DNA of 64,000 nt from Aplectana chamaeleonis (Eukaryota > Nematoda > Chromadorea > Rhabditida > Cosmocercidae), in contig JAPDOI010000116.1 of assembly GCA_029168955.1 (NCBI GenBank), forward strand, positions 434,001 to 498,000. The letters run 5' to 3'. This document shows positions 11,501 to 23,500 of this stretch, piece after piece. Under the pieces are notes generated by a model. The model was not told the origin of the DNA. It saw only the letters and a program-made list of their open reading frames with translations, and did not search any database. How positions within the stretch are numbered: position 1 is the stretch's first letter; every line of letters begins with the position of its first letter. Made by a program: the position numbers and the translations under genes.

Positions 11501-11509
11501 ATGAATTCA
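8509..11509 (-). CDS. SET-domain lysine methyltransferase-like gene
   Basis: Exons read by eye on the minus strand: 11509-11290, 11222-10763, 10706-10606, 10533-10156 (must hold one more short intron or a frameshift), 9677-9590, 9171-9044, 8989-8747, 8685-8509 (TGA). Phases agree at all named junctions. Order in the protein (about 580 residues): Ser/Glu-rich acidic and basic linker; start of the SET fold with IEGRGVFAKV and GSIVCDYRG; LGRLINHS (the cofactor-binding NHS box); ATKNIE; then QQLLWNYG, the usual D/N-Y-G end of SET; a CxCxxC post-SET cluster (CICEQC); and about 180 residues I do not recognise. Proteins of this family transfer methyl groups from S-adenosylmethionine to lysine, often on histones. 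CDYRG and GRLINHS recall the SET8/KMT5A class, but the post-SET cysteines do not, so the subclass is open. No in-frame ATG is seen at the start of the first exon, which needs one base from an upstream exon. Confidence 0.8.
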
Positions 11510-11588
11510 CTAACGGTTAGATATCCACTCAACCCTCTCTATTATGAAACCCTGTCAGCTAATCGTGGTCTACAGAGAATCAACTTAC

Positions 11589-14500
11589 CTCCAAATTGTA
11601 CGTCTCCTCAAAGCTATACAGACAGCCTTCCATCGGCACCAGTTTCGTCTTGCAGAGGAAGATGTCGTTGAAATGGAGCACCACTTGTAGTGATGTTTTC
11701 CTTATGGATTCTGCAAAGAAGGTTATTTCCATAGGTTGGAGTTAACATTTTGACCAAATTTTTCAGAATGAGAGAAAATATTATATGTATATACGATTTA
11801 TCTACAGAGATAACTTCCTCAGATTTGTTATCCTACCCGAAGAGCTATGATTTAGTTTTGCTTTTGCACCGTCACCTGAATAAAAAATGTTGTGATCTAT
11901 CGATAAGCGCAGACGGGGACCTCCCCGAGAAACCCGTCAATGATTCACTAGCAGTCGCAAAACCCCCTGATTTCATTGGTTCTAATCTTTGCTTATTAAT
12001 TTCTTCTATTTTTATTCACCGAGTCGTTTTGCTGTTTTTCTTGACCTGGGATGTGCGAAAATTTTTCGAAAACGAGAAATCGAAAATGAAAATTTTGCTC
12101 CGAGGCCATTTTTCGGCGCAGAGAGGCTATTTTGGGATGATCCATTTTCGAACATATTCCGGCTTTTCGACATTGGTTTTTCGAGAAAACGATGGTTTTT
12201 CGGGAAAACCAAAACAATGAAATACCAAAAATGAAAAAAGAACGTTTCTGCTACGTAGAATAGTGTAGCAACGCATTCTACACATTTTTAACCAGCCAAA
12301 CTTTTCGTTTTTCGTTTCCAAAAATTTCTCGCACGCTCTAGGCATGTCTTTATCTTGCTTGCGAATCTTTTTTTTCAAGCTGAATCTGCTCAAAAGAAAG
12401 GTTCATCTGTTGTCACAACTGCTTCACTCATGAAAATAGGTTTGGGCAAAGTGAACCAGACCCCGAACCTTGCTTTTTCATTCAGTATACATAGGATTGT
12501 ACACCATCTAGAACACTGTCTTTTCTCAGATAATCGTGAATGTGTTCCGAGAGACTGCTGCTGTTTCTGCATGTGTCGGTCCAAATGCAAGGCGTTTCGG
12601 GCCGAACAACGGATGCTCCGGAGAAAACCAGGGGCCGGATCCATCAGCGAAATTTAGCGCTGGCTGGTAGGCTGGGTAAGGGTTGCTTCCTAACGAAATT
12701 GGCGCAAATGACGCGATTCACGAAATTTTCTACCTACGGTAGCAACTATACATTCCATCCGATGGCCAAAATGGCGTCGGATCGGATTTCGGATATTGCC
12801 GATTCTGCGAAACCGACTCATTTCGGATAACGGATCCTATACGAAACCAGAATTTTTGATCGGATCGGATATCCGATCGGATAAAATCGGATCCACCGGA
12901 TAATTCGGATGAAAAAACGGATAAGAAAATTTTTTTAGTAGTACCGAGGATTCAAACCCGTGCATTCAAGCAAATGCATTCTGTAGCCACGTGCGTACGC
13001 GTCGCGGTCCGGTGAATGTCGCGCTCGCGGCGAACACTAAAAAAACCCTCCACCGTTAAGAGTAGTCCTCAGCGCTTTAAAGGAATAAATGGCTATCATC
13101 TCTGACGAGAAATGAACGCAGGAAAGCAAATTATGCCCCTGGACATGTCAATTTACTTGGTTTAACCCTAAAGCAGGGATGTCGCGTCACCGCGCAACTC
13201 GTCGCGCGCGACACTCGCCACGGCACGATTGTTTAGAAACGTCGCCCTCCCCTGCAACCGGTGAGAGCTCATAACTGACCGAAAAGAAGACCTGCCACAG
13301 AGTCATGGTTTAGCGGGGCGTTGCGACCAATCTCGGTAGGGCTACGATCTTACCTTGTTAAACGAAACCTTGGAAAAAATCCAAATTCGTTACGAACTTC
13401 CCCTTCTGGGTAAAAATTGAGCTTGAAAATTATGTGATCCCTGCAGAATTAGCGCTGTCGCAGCAAGGGGGGGCACCGTGCAATCGTACATAGCCACGCC
13501 CATTTTCCCGTGCCGCCGCATCATGAGTACACCAACCGAGGGTTTCCCTACCCTCCAGAATTCAAGTCGTTTGATTACGACACTGAAAATGGGTAGGGAC
13601 AAGTGCCAAACCGAAGCAAGGCTAGTTCTTTTTTGCACACTTCCTCTGTTATCTTCAACATAACTGAAGGAGACAACATCAATCAATTTTAACACAAAAC
13701 TACGGGTTGCGGAACGTGCCACATATTTGACGGTAGAGCGCGTCCCCGCCGTTGCACCGTCAATCCGTTTTCCACCGCCAAATAACCGTCTCCGTGTATT
13801 CAATTTCTCTCCATCTGCGGTACAACCAACAATTCGACTCCTCCCCGTTTTTGCTCCCGCGGTCGCACCGACAAGCCTTTTTACCCCGCTGAACAACCGT
13901 CAGCGTGTCTAAGTTCAACTGCAGAACGTCACCCGAGTTATGAACACAGATTCGCGTTGTAATAAAGCGTCCAAACAGAAGACATTCCTCCGAAACCTGT
14001 TCATAGAATTTGCAAATACAACACTTGTTTGTTTCCCTGAGAGCTCAAAATCATTCGTGTGCCATCATCAGGAGCACTATAAGGACTTGCAAAACGAAAT
14101 AAGGCCTCTTCACTTCACGAAATACCCCCTATCACATGTTATGCAGTCATTTTGTGATATTATGACCTTCAGGTAAAACTAGTTGTCGATAATCTGACGA
14201 AAGGTTGTCCTGCAGGCGTACGAATGCAGGACAACTTTCGCAGACTCTAGAGAATTCTGGACAACTTTTCGCCCAATTCTCGACAATGCCCGACAACTTA
14301 TCGACCAATTCCCGACAACTCCTTACCCGATTCTCGACAGTTAACACACAGCTTCACACATGTATAGCTGCATGTATTTTCCAAAAATTGGGGCTCCTGC
14401 CCAGCCACTGATCTCAACGGTCGGTGAAGCCCACGATGATGGTTTCACACTTCTCTGCTCGCCGAATTCCCTACTTGCCTCGTTTCATCGACGTTCGGCA

Positions 14501-17500
14501 GAGGCAAACTGCGCATCGTATATGCTTTGGGTCTACAAAATCGTTCAACATGAACTGCTACTAGCCTTGTCCAGCACCAGTGCGCTATAAGTGTAGCGGT
14601 CTTCGGAAATACTCTAAGACGGTGAAAGTTTGAATAGAGAGTAAATCGGCCACGCTTAAATCAAAAATCCTACACTCGTGGCTCCTGGTTTTCAAAATTG
14701 TCAACTTCCGTTAGGATGACACTTGAGAAAGGTGTGAGCCATTATACTGTAGCGGTGTTCAGCCTCCATCTTAGGCGGTGGAAGTTTGCATGTAAGGTAA
14801 AAATACCCCGATAGACTCAAATATCCTTTATCTCGCAACCCATACTCTGCAGAATGTGGACTTTCGGCGGGTCCACACCTGCAGCTAGCGGCCGAACCGC
14901 TGGCTGCCGGTGTGGACCCGCCGGAAGTTCACATATTGTACATCAATATAATGCTAAACAACCATTGCAAGGTTTAGAGTTGCAAATTTCGGTCAGAACT
15001 GAATCGTTCGAGATTTTTTCGAAATAACAATCTTATTTTCAAACGTTGTTCCTTCTTGGGTAACTTCTTTAATAATGTATTTTAAATCTGACTGCTGCAA
15101 CTACCGATCATCAAAAAAAAAGATCAGTATTTGATAGCTCGAAAACTTTCAAATTTTACTGACTTGGAAATCCCATGTTTTAGTATGTTCGCTAATTTGA
15201 GAAGATGAAAATTCAAAAAAAAACGAGTTTGATATTCAAGAAATCGGTAAAAATTCCTTATAATTGATAACCAGCTAGAAGAATGGAGAACAAAGAAAAA
15301 ACCACAGAGGACCCTCACGAAAAGAGAAGAACAAAAAAAGCAGTCGCAACATTCGAAGAATGTACTCAGGTAAAACTAGTTGTCCAGAATCGGACGAATA
15401 GCTGTTGAGAATCGGTCGACAATCGAGAAGTTGTCCAGAAAAGAGATAGAAGTTGTTGAGAATTCTGAGATTCGCAGTATTTGTCGAGCATTGCGGCCTA
15501 TTTGTTCAGAATTTCAGAGAGAGTTGCCGAGAATTCGGGGGAACGAGGGTTTGCCAAGAATTCGGACTGATTTCTCGACAGCTCCTTCCGAATTCGAAAA
15601 TATGTTTCGAATATGTCGAGAATTTCCCAAGAATTCAGGACATCACTTCAGAACCCTCTTTATACCACTTTCTTCAATTATTGCGACTGCTGTTTTTGTT
15701 TTTTTCTTTTCATGTGGGTCCTCTGGGTTTTTTTTTCTTTTTTCTTCATTCTTCTAGCTGATTATCAATTATAATACATGTCACCGACTTCTTGATTACC
15801 AAACTCGCTTCTTTTTTAAATTTTCATCTTCTCAAAATAGCGAACATACCAAAACATGGGATTTTCTAGTTAAAGTATTTGAAAGTTTACGAGCTTTCAA
15901 GTACTGATCTTTTTTTCCATGATCGGTAGTTACAGCAGTCGGATTTAAATTATAATATTCGAGAAGTTACCCAAGAAGTATCAGAACAACGTTTGAAATT
16001 AAGATTGGTAATTCCAATAGATCTCAAATGATTCGGTTCTGACCGTCATTTGCAACTCTAAACCTTGCAATGGTTGTTTATCATTACATTAATGTACAAT
16101 ATGTGGACTTCAGGAGGGTACACATCTGAAGCCAGCGGTTTTGCCGCTGGCTGCAGGTGTGGATCCGCCGAAAGTCCACATTTTGCAAAGTATGGGTCAC
16201 GAGAGTAGGATGTTTGAGTTTATCGGGGTCTATTTACCTTCCATACAAACTTCCACCGCCTAAGATAGAGGCTTAACCCCGCTACAGTTTCATGGTTCAC
16301 ACCATTCTCAGTTGTGGTTCAGCCGGAAGTCGACTATTTCGAAAACTAGGAGCCATTAAAGTAGAATATTTGAGTCCAGCGTGGTCGATTTACTCTCTAC
16401 TCAAACTTTCACCGTCTTATGTTGGAGTAATTCTGAAGGCCACTACATTGATAGCGCACTGGTGCTGGGCAAGGCCAATAGCTGCCCATGTTGAACGTTT
16501 TTGTAGACCCACAGCATATACGATGCACAGTTTGCCTCTGTCAAACGTCGATGTGGCGGGCCAAGTTGGGAATTCGTCTAACAGAGGGGTGTGAAACTGT
16601 CATCGTAGGCCTCGCCGACCGTTGTGATCATTGGTTGAGCAGGAGCTCCAATTTTTGGGTAAGAGCATACAGCTGTGCATGTTATAAAAAGTGAGTTAAC
16701 TGACGAGAGTCGGGCAAGGAGTTGTTGGGAACTGGTCGAGAAGTTGACGGACATTGTCGAGAATTGGGCGAAAAGTTGTCCTGAATTCTCTAGAGTCTGC
16801 GAAAGTTGTCCTGCATTCGTACGCCTGCAGGACAACATTTCGTCCGATTCTCGACAACTAGTTTTACCTGAGTAGTTTAAGGAGGTTTCTGAAGTGATGT
16901 CCTGATATCTTGGAAAACTTTTGACATATTCAAAACATGTTCTCAATTTCGGGAGAGTTGTCGAGAAATCTGTCCGAATTCTCGGCAAACACTCATTCCC
17001 GCGAGTTTTCGGCAACTTTCTCTGAAATTCTGAACAAATTGGCCTGAATTCTCTTTAAATACTGCAAATCTCAGAATTCTCGGCAACTTCTATCAACTTT
17101 CTGAACAACTTCTCGATTGTCGACCGATTCTCGGCAACTACTGGTCCGATTCTGGACAACTAGTTTTACCTGAGCCCCTTCATCATGAAATATTTGTATT
17201 TGTTCAATATGCATGTAGAGATCCATTCCTCACACATGCTTAATCAGCCATTCCGCAACCGTCAATAGCGCGCTCTACTGCGAATTCGCGCTACCTCCAC
17301 GCGACCGCGTTTGGAGCTGGATGTTACGGCGGGCGCAATTCTATCCGTTTTTCATCCGAAATCATCCGTTTTCCATCCGAAATTATCCGATTTTTATCCA
17401 ATCGATTATCCGTTTTTATCCGATTATCCGGTTTTCTGATTGGATCCTTCGATTTTCACTTTTCCGGATATCGGATAATACGGATATCGTGTTTTTCGTC

Positions 17501-20500
17501 TAATCGGATTTCGGATCAATCCGAAATCGCCATTTGACGGCGGATCGGATAATTATCCGATCGGATTATCCGACCCATATATCCGAAACCGACTCCGTCG
17601 GATTGAATGTATAGTAGCAACCTACCAAAGCTTACCCAGCGCAAATCTCGGGTAGGGTCCTACCAGCGGCGCCCTACCCGACGAGATTTTGTGCTCTGAT
17701 GCTAAATTTACGAGCTCGTCCTTTAAACAGCTGATTTTAAATTCCTCGTGTAACGGATTTCCAGTTTTTATCTTCACAATCGGTTAAAATATTGTGTTTC
17801 CATCCTTGAAGTTCGCAGCTCCCTTGTCAATAATCGTTATTTACCGTTAAGGCTCGATTAATTTTGAATTGTTAGGTTTGTGCAGAAAATTTGTGGATTT
17901 TCAAAAACTATTTTTTTTCGTCCGGTTGAGTTTTTTGTGGATTTAGATGCTTCTCTATCTGATACATTCTTCTTGTCTCTTCTCATAAAACTCGATCTTT
18001 TGTGAACTTAATTTTGATGTGTGTTCTAAGTACTGAACATTCCTGTAGCCTACATTTCTCTCTCATTCAGTGACTTTGAGACACCAAATTTTTTAGTTAA
18101 AAACTACGCGGAAGCTCCTAATCCACAATATTTCTTTTGACAACTGTCGACCATTTTTCGATTTCCGGTGGTGTGAGATAGATTAAGAAATGCGCTTCTC
18201 ACATTATACTTTGCAAAAGAGCTCGTTTGTGCGAAAATATTTATTTTATAAAAACCGCCATTAATTTTGCATTAATTGGGCAATATCTTTGTCAGCTGTC
18301 TGCAGCCATGTGGAGGCTCGTGGCAAAAATGCCTTCGCGACGGCCGCGCGATACGCACGCCGATCGCGTGGGTAGACAGTCCGATTAGGACAGACTCTAA
18401 ATTTGCGACTTTTTTTGTTTTTCTTTCTTTGTCTTACTATTTCAACGTTTTCATTACTGAACATGTATTGATTAGCTCATTTTCTAACAATTAATTTATT
18501 TTTCCTTCTGTTTCTGTTTGTAAGTAATGTATGTTTCTATGAAGGACTGGAAGTTGTTGTTTAGAGATGATGACCTACCAATACGTGTGCGCTCCTGCTG
18601 CGGCAAGGCTCCCATAGGAGTGACTGGGTTGTCCATAGTCAACTTCCCCAGTATTGATCTGAAAACTCGGGTAGAAACGTCGTAGCGACACTTTGCAACA
18701 CTATGATACTCAGGCAAATCTCGACCTGAGCCGGATAGCAGTTCGGCTCCTGTTTCTAATCTGCGGTTCGGTTTGTGTTGCTGTCCGCGCCACTGCTGTT
18801 GCTGTCCGAGCGAGCTGGAGGAGCTCGGACAGCAACAGCAACGGCTCAGAGATTAGGAGAACCAGCCGAACCTTAAGGCGGCTATAGTTCTTCTTCGGTG
18901 GGGCTCAAGACTAAGAATCGTCAGAGGATTCTCTAACTCACTGGCTGTCCCCATCGGGGTTAACTGTGTACTTCAGAGGTGAGGTGGCGTAACCCTGTAG
19001 GTTACGACAGTTTTCAAGGTCTGCGTATTCCTTAGTCAATCCCTGCGCGGCTTGTTGCACATCTCTGTATAGTTGATCGGCATGTTCACGAAGTGCGGAC
19101 GAGTTCTCACTGAAATCTAAGATCTCGAAATTGTGTAGTGGGACAACTCGTCCAGTTCACGTATGTACCTTATGGGAGTGTTCTCAGCGTCCATCAGCGC
19201 ATCTGTCATCTCGTTGATGCGTCGACATTGCTCGTCATACAAGGAGCAAATGCGCGAGTGGAGTTTGTCCTAGAAAAGCGGTTGGCCACGCCCACTTTTT
19301 TTGTGACTTTTTGATTTGTATATATTACTCACTTCAGCGCTAGCCAATGGATGATTCTCGAAGAACACTTGTCCTAGAAACACGTCCAGCTGTACGTATT
19401 CACTGTCGCGTATCTCGTCCACGAAAGCCTGCCATGGCTCCGCCTTCATGTAGCTGCACGATGTGTCTTCGGTTTGTGTGATCTGCAAACACGAGAGTGA
19501 ATGCCTACATAGTTGTAGGAAGGCACGTTGCGGTCGCGTCACCACACGTGCCGCAGCCCGACCGCTCGCCCCACTTTGACTATAAACCCGCTTCGCATAC
19601 GCGTCGCGCCGCAACTTTTTCTCACCTTCAGTGGCTTCAGAAGTTTGGACTCATCAATGCGTCGGAGTTTACCGTCGGTGAAAAATTTGTCGGACAATCT
19701 CTGGGTCATTTTTGTGGTTATGGGTCTGAAAGAAGAGATTTTTGGGGAAACATTATAACCAAACGCTCAAAAATTTTACCTCTCATTTGCTTCGACATCC
19801 AGCGGCCGCGGATTGTAGTAGACTAAGTTGTGATCGTCCTGTTCGGCCATTTCTGCCCGACAGTATTCCAGAACTGGGCCAGCTTGAGGTTGCGAGTGAG
19901 TCTGAAAAGCGTTATGACGCCATGGTAGTCCCCCTAAACCAGAGGTAACAAACCCCCTTCTCGTAGTCCTCGACAAAGAATGCATATTGCACTTCGTCAG
20001 CCGGGTTCATGGACGCCTGCTCCTGCAGGAAACGTGCTCCAATCTGAAAATCCGCGCTTTGTTTGTGATCTACTTCAGCCTTGGATATTATAATTTTGTT
20101 CTACCTTCAGAGAATGCTCAATTTCCTCATCGACAGACCGAAGTTCGCCCTCAGTGGGGCCTTCCTGAAAATACATAATGGTGACATTACGGCACTGGTT
20201 TAGACAACCTACATCGACCTCGCGGTGAGCATCTGCGCGCGGCCCAGTATGCGGCATCAGGGCACACTAGTGCGCTAGGGAGTGTTCATTCACTAGCTCA
20301 CCATTGCGATGCGACTTTGCGATTTTGCATCCACTGCGCTTGCGGCGTTGCGGTAGGTAGTCAAAGGCAGAGCGATATTACCATAATTTTGATGGCACAC
20401 GCACTGCACGCGCGGCGGTCTCAGAGCGCGTAACTCGACGTCGCGGTGTCACAATGCGGCGAAGAATCGACAGTATTTCGCGAAGACAAGTCTGATGTTA

Positions 20501-23500
20501 TTCCGCGTACGCAATACTGTGCCGCAGACACTACGCTCGCGGCGGTCGACTATATATTCTGAAGCCGCGCCAAGTTTTCGATGACGCGCTAAAGAGCGTG
20601 AGTCGACGTAGCGGTGTCGCAACGCTGCAAAGAGCCACACAAATGCATAGCGAAAAGCCTCAAACTAGCTCACTATTTTTTCAGCGTAGCATCGCGACGT
20701 CGCCTCGACCGCGTGCCGCGCGTTGTGGTAGAGGTCTGAAGCAGCGCAATAAAGCGCTGGTATAGAGGACGTTACTCTACGCCGCGGCCGCGACATCGAA
20801 AAACAACAACCAAGCGACAATTATATCGCATCGGTTTGTCCAAGCTGCGCGATATCAAAATTAACTGCGCACGCGGCGTTAACGCTATTGTGCCGGCCTT
20901 CCGATAACGCTGGCGGAGAGCGTAACTCGACGCGGCGACGATGCGATGCGGCAAGGGGACGACAATTAAGAGTGAGCAAAAGGCTTTTGCTGCTCTGCCA
21001 TCGCAATAGGGCATGCGACGTCGGATCCACTTCGCACGCGGCGCTGTTATGGCTGCGACATAAGCTAACCTCTTGATCGTAGCTGTCAAAAAAGCTTTAC
21101 GCCACGCTGCGACGTCGCAATGCGACAATGCGGCGACAATGATGAGTAGAAAAGAATCTCCCGTTAACGACGCGGCAGCGCGACGTTGGGTCAACTGCCC
21201 GCGCGGCTTTGTGGTAGGTAGTCTGAAGCGGCGGAGTACAACAAACCTCCTGATGTATGGTGAGACGTCGCTGAAGGCGTTTCGCTAGCTGCACCGAACC
21301 GCGTTTCCTCTCGACTGTTTGTTCGGCCTGTAAAGCATTTTTTCTCGAAAATATCAGATCGGAAAAATTCCTATTTTTTACCTGTTTTCTGAGTTTTGAA
21401 CGCATAGATGCCTTCAATTCTGCTGAGGTTGTGGTGCGCTTTGACGATTGGGAGAGTGAGGGACTGTAAAAGGAAAGCTGGAATCATAGATCGATTATTG
21501 ATTTTTTCCGTCATTTTTGTTGGCTTATGAAATAGTATCAGAGTTTCGAGTTGGAATTCAAAGCTCAACGAGAAACCAAACCTTATTCCTCTACCGTCAA
21601 ATGAAGAACTTTCGTCGATGTCTAGCACGGATGCCAAGTCTTGGGAGGGAGTGGCTGGGGACTAAATCGGAAATTTGTGTTTATAGAAGGAATACGGTGC
21701 TGCCCGAAGTCCGGAAGAGCGTGTTAGGGTTTTTACAGTTCCAGTGCAGCGCGGCGCAATGTCATGGTTCATACGCGAATTTACGAGTGGCGCGTTATCG
21801 ATCGATGCCTCCAGAAAACATCTCAACGCGCCGCGCAGCGATGAAGCTCTAAAATATGCCTCACGTCGTCTGCAATAGGGCGCGCGGCCGCGCTACATAT
21901 CATCTGATGCAGCTGACCAATCAGCGTATCCTCTGACTCAGTTATCAGGTGCATCTAAAGCAGCGCGGACGCGCGCCCCTAACGCAAACCAGCTCAGCGC
22001 GCGCTCCGCGATCGCGAAGGGATGTATATGTACTTATTACAAACTGTCTAAAAATGACTGTCGTCACTCACGGCTATGGGAGCCACAGCCACAGAAGAAT
22101 GGTCTTCAACTAGGCGATCGTGTACGTCTTCGAGGACTTTACCAGCCTAAAATGAATTGAAATTCTCGGAGTATTTTTACATTGTACAGTTCACCGCAAG
22201 GAAAAAAAACGGTAATGCATCCTTTGTTTCCGGGTGAAATTTATTTTCGTTCACCGCGTGCGTGTGCGCGCGTACGCTGCGTCTCCTTTTCTCTACACTT
22301 TGTCGCTCCTTTAAAGGTTCACAACAACCTCTGACTTTTGAAGACAGTGTTCAAGATAAAAAACCGTTTTATAGTTTTCGATGTTTCTGGGTAGGTAAGT
22401 CTATTAAGAAGAGGTTAATAGGGAAAAGTCTTCTCAGAACACTCAAATAGGGGAGCAAAACTGTTCGAAGAAATCTCGGAAGAAATTATTTATGCCTGTA
22501 TGTGTGCCAGGCTCGATGCGTTGTCCGCAGGGAAATTGCGGACAACGCATAGAACCTGACGTCAGGGAAATGGTTTTGCGTTTCAAAATTTTTAGGCAAG
22601 TAGGCATTGCTTTATGTTTCAAGTACCAAAACTTGAAAAAATAAGAGGGGTTGTCTGTTCCTACGGTAACACGAATTCAGGACAACTGTTACAGGAAGTG
22701 GGCGGGGTGGCCAAATGGGTTGGCTGGCCCATGAGATTTTCACCCATTTCCCCACCGTTTTCGTCGCGCTTCCGTTCTAAGTCTTCTTAGACACACACAA
22801 AGCTTACATTTTAGCCAAAAAACGGGCAACTTTGTCATGGTGAACACTGCCTTAAACTTCGTGTACAGTTGACCGCAATGTTAAAAGGACATGGTGCGGT
22901 TGCGGACTCGCACTAAATTACGGTAGAATCTGGCACTTTGCCAGATTTCGTCATCGATCGGCGCCAACCGTCGTCTCTCTGTTCACGAGAATATCAGCTG
23001 TGGCGCCGATCGATGACGAAATCAGGCGAAGTGCCAGATTCTACCGTAGTTTTAGTGCGAGTCCGCAACCGCACCATGTCCGTTTAACATTGCGGTCAAC
23101 TGTAGATGAGCGGTTTGGTCTGTTTCAGTGAATAAAATTTTCAGTAAGTAAGAGAGAGAGAGTAAGCAATTAAATAAATTGAGCGACGAAGTACCTGAAT
23201 AACCATGAAAAATTCTAATTATTCAAGGTAATTAGGTTTGAAAAACCTAAAAATTCTCAGCAATGTGAAGCAATTTTTGTTTAGTTGCGTCTGGAATAGA
23301 GAAAATGGGTCATTTTATGGAGAGGAACTTTCTGAAATAACGTTTTATACGAATGTTAGTCAAAAAAATTTTTATGTTGAAATAACTTTAGTCAAGAAAA
23401 TTAATGGCGAGTGCGCGGCATGTTTTGGCCGGATCGAATTATCAAATGATTATTCGATCGAAAATAAATGGTTTTCTATTGGGTCCATTCAGCCGATTAT

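Larger units (their letters stand above)
12650..17660. mobile_element. Five-kilobase inverted-repeat element in an mks-6 intron
   Basis: Outer arms at 12650-12925 and 17335-17660 are inverted copies: each has GCGCTGG(N)GGTAAG-type text, a TAGCAACTATACATTC-like block (TAGTAGCAACC on the other side) and then a field of ATCCGAT/ATCGGAT words. Between them sit family F elements that form their own nested inverted repeats (14171-17174). The intron also contains a degenerate tandem repeat and GC-rich patches. No transposase frame is visible. Confidence 0.65.

Noticed and set aside
11750..12220. Plus-strand frame of 156 codons overlapping a TTTTTCAG acceptor
   Set aside because: Half of it is CGAAAA-rich family H repeat, and it is antisense to the largest mks-6 intron.
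13390..13896. Minus-strand frame of 168 codons with repeated GATAG-type peptides
   Set aside because: Tandem DNA repeats generate the peptide repeats, and the plus strand is open over the same DNA.
20772..21417. Minus-strand frames of 106 and 140 codons
   Set aside because: They lie in a GC-rich degenerate satellite within an intron, and length follows from few stop codons.
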